A stretch of DNA of 64,000 bases, taken from NCBI RefSeq assembly GCF_016086655.4, contig NC_052135.2:49587671-49651670 (forward strand), given 5' to 3'. A program made the position numbers and the translations under genes. Below are positions 61,526-64,000 of this stretch, piece by piece. Every line of letters starts with the position of its first letter. The stretch's first letter is position 1. The notes below the pieces were generated by a model. The model ran no database searches and was not told the DNA's origin. It worked only from the letters and a program-made list of their open reading frames with translations. The DNA is from Lepeophtheirus salmonis. Taxonomy: Eukaryota > Arthropoda > Copepoda > Siphonostomatoida > Caligidae.

Positions 61526-63639
61526 TATGCACCTATGACGCATCTAGGCAAAACATGATTGACTGCTAAAAGGGTCACGTTTTATACAATTTATTATGTT
61601 ATTAATTTCCACCATAGGAACTGGATATGGCAGCTTAGCTCAGGTGGCCGTTATACATATATTCATAAATAAAATACATAACAATGTTGCAAGGAGTTTT
61701 TATACCTTTTTTGTTTCATAGTTTCATAAAAAAATAGTACTCTGTACGAATAACGTCCTAATCCTTATTGCTTACTATACATGTATAAGAAAATGGATTC
61801 TATTATATAGATATGTTATTATTAAGTTTGTATATAAATAATTATGATATCAATTATATATCCAAAACTAAATATGTATATTGTATATATGTAAGTTAAA
61901 TACAAAAACTTAAAACATTTTATGTGTGATATTTTTTACTTCAATCATGTAAAAAATCATAATTATTTCTAACAGAGTATAGAACAAACTTTAAAAATAA
62001 TCAATAATATGTTTTAGTAAAATAGTCATTATCCTAATGTAAATACATACAATAGATAGAACAATTCTGATAGGAACACTTCTTGTCATTGGGAAGAGTC
62101 TCATTTTATTATTCATAATATATATAGCTTTTTAGATTTGGACATTTTTTAATTATTTTTCTATAATAACACTTTTCAAAAACATGAAAATATATCCACG
62201 ATAAATTCTAGAAAACACATCACATTTCTTATGTAAGTAAATATATAGTCCGTCAGGACAAAACCAAACTTGATGGATTTTTCTCAAAATTGAGTACATT
62301 TCAGTTCCTCACTGCATAGCTCTAATTAATTTCTGTTACAAGTTGTCCGGAATTATCCTTTAAAAACATCGTAAATTGCACTTAAAAATAGCAAAAATCT
62401 GTTGTCATAATGACATAATTATAAAATAATCGTTTGTATTTAAAGGCCATATCGGGGTCAAATTAAATGTCATGAATCAATCTAAGATTTGAACTGATAG
62501 TTAACATATTTGGGTTCTATACAAATCTCAAAAATTTGAATGCACAGCCTATAATCTAACAAAATATGTCTATGAAATATTAAGGCGTACACAAAAATAT
62601 ACATTGGGCAATTTTTCATTTCTTGAGTTTTGTTCTAAAATGAGTATTGTTATTAAAAGGCCTGTCAAAATAAGGAAATTTGATAGTTGCATATTGGAAA
62701 ATAACCTATATAATTTATATTACTTATTGATTATACATAAACTTCAATGGTTTAAAAACATATTTAATATACAAGGATTTTTGAACTTATTATTCTTTGT
62801 AAAATCATTAGATATCCTCAAATATGTAATATGTCAATATAAAAGTAGACTGTAACTATTTTTTTAAAAATAGACCATTAACCTAAAATAATTGATTAAC
62901 TTCTGATCTATAAAACTTCTGATCTATAAAGTATATTAAGAAATATTTTTCATTTGTTGGGTCAAAGCCACTGCTTTTAATTACAAAATTACGTGTTACC
63001 GAAATTCAATAAACATAAAAATTAATTGTCTTTGACTAAAATAAAACTGGCAACTTCTAAGACAATACATTTTAAGTGAGGAGCATCATGAAAAAACATG
63101 AAGCCCTATCCTATACCAACAAGTAATATTTTGACGGTATAATGGTGCATTATAGCCATTAAAATATCAAAGGATATTTTCTTATGAAGTTAAATAGTTA
63201 GAATTTTTTAAAATTGATCTCAGCCTGCTTTTATGTTGACACGTCAGAGTTTTTCTATTATTAATATCGTTTATTCGTTATACTATATACAGCATAAAAT
63301 TAACCTGAGAAAAAAAAATATATATATATAAATAAGAAAACATGATTTTGACTGCAATAAAAAAATCAAAACACTTTTACAACCTTAAATATTAAGATAT
63401 CTCATTTTATGGGATAAAGATTTTTTATAAAAAATGAACTCATTTTTATTGCAATTAATTTTAGTATTGATTGGCTTATTCAATGTTTACGATTTTTCCC
63501 CCAAAAAGTCATGGTTGTGAATGATATATAATCATCCTGTTTCAAGCGATGAGGAGTCTGAAATTGAAAAAGCGAACGCTTGGTGCAGATGAATTCTTAA
63601 CCAAGTTTTTGATTTTGAAAGAATTATAAATTTCAAAAC
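61526..63639. other. AT-rich DNA
   Basis: No gene is seen. A family A-like tail (CTGCTTTTATGTTGACACGT at 63225-63244) and other weak family A words around 62400-62600 suggest old repeat copies. Confidence 0.4.
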
Positions 63640-63705
63640 TGACTCTGGCCGCTTAATACGGCGACACACTTAGAACAGGTGGCACTTAGTACAGGTTTGA
63701 CTACA
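63640..63705 (-). repeat. pogo/Tigger-like terminal fragment
   Basis: Read on the minus strand: GTCAAACCTGTACTAAGTGC then CACCTGTTCTAAGTGTG and CGCCGTATTAAGCGG. This is the pattern of stepped AAGCGG/CACCTG blocks seen in pogo/Tigger termini. It may be the right end of an element whose left end is at 61192, or an independent fragment. Confidence 0.45.
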
Positions 63706-64000
63706 TCTCTATTTATAACAATAAATTAAGTCTTTAGATCTGTTGTAAAATCACATTTTTGATTAAAAATTATAACATTTTGATGCAAATGAATTTTAAC
63801 TTGTTTTAAGACACATATATAACTAATGAAAAAATATTTTGATGTTTCCATAATCAAAATCATGAGGTTACAACAATTTTATTAAAATATAAATTTTAGT
63901 TATAAACAAAAACTGGTTATACAGCCATTATCTTATGCTCAAATAAATAACTCATTTCCTATCTTTTAAAGTACACTTTCAACAAACAAACAAATTCTTC

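Noticed and set aside
1..64000. CRISPR array or bacterial defence or operon system
   Set aside because: No regularly spaced direct repeats and no prokaryotic gene layout; introns and transposons show eukaryotic nuclear DNA.

Overview
The window looks like nuclear DNA from an animal, most probably an arthropod. It is strongly AT-rich, has no operons or dense ORFs, contains GT-AG introns of very unequal length, and is full of decayed Tc1/mariner-type transposons, MITE-like repeats and microsatellites. The mariner protein relics are of types familiar to me from copepods and other arthropods, so a copepod such as a sea louse is my best guess; this is inference, not proof.

Only one host gene can be supported. 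It lies on the + strand and encodes a protein with a signal peptide and at least two immunoglobulin (Ig) domains, resembling the arthropod beaten-path (Beat) family. Four coding exons join in frame: 10042-10081 (start and signal peptide), 29032-29415 (Ig1), 36528-36648 (first half of Ig2) and 37741-37922 (second half of Ig2). The junction phases are 1, 1, 2 and then 1 at the last visible donor, so the model is internally consistent over 242 codons. The 3' exon or exons were not found, so the gene is incomplete here. Intron 1 is about 19 kb, intron 2 about 7.1 kb, and intron 3 about 1.1 kb, of which about 0.88 kb is an inserted mariner element.

Region by region: 1-8.5 kb is intergenic, with a TIR-bearing MITE (1271-1589), a mariner transposase relic (2460-3100) and a possible Tc1 remnant (5110-5400). 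The stretch 8.5-10.0 kb is relatively GC-rich and probably holds the promoter and 5' UTR. Introns 1 and 2 (10.1-36.5 kb) carry several repeat families, called A, B, C and M here, plus hairpins and one unexplained 113-codon open frame at 15109-15447. The part from 37.9 to 64 kb, either the last intron or intergenic, holds further mariner relics, a head-to-head pair of M elements, a 627-bp foldback element (52991-53617), a LINE reverse-transcriptase tail, a TIR-complete deleted mariner element (56904-57731), a 67-bp near-perfect inverted repeat (59672-59919) and a hAT-like element with flanking CAATT repeats (60225-60657).

No tRNA, rRNA, CRISPR array or prokaryotic system was seen. The points of interest are the Ig gene with its transposon-filled introns and several compact inverted-repeat elements. 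All copy counts and identities are by eye.
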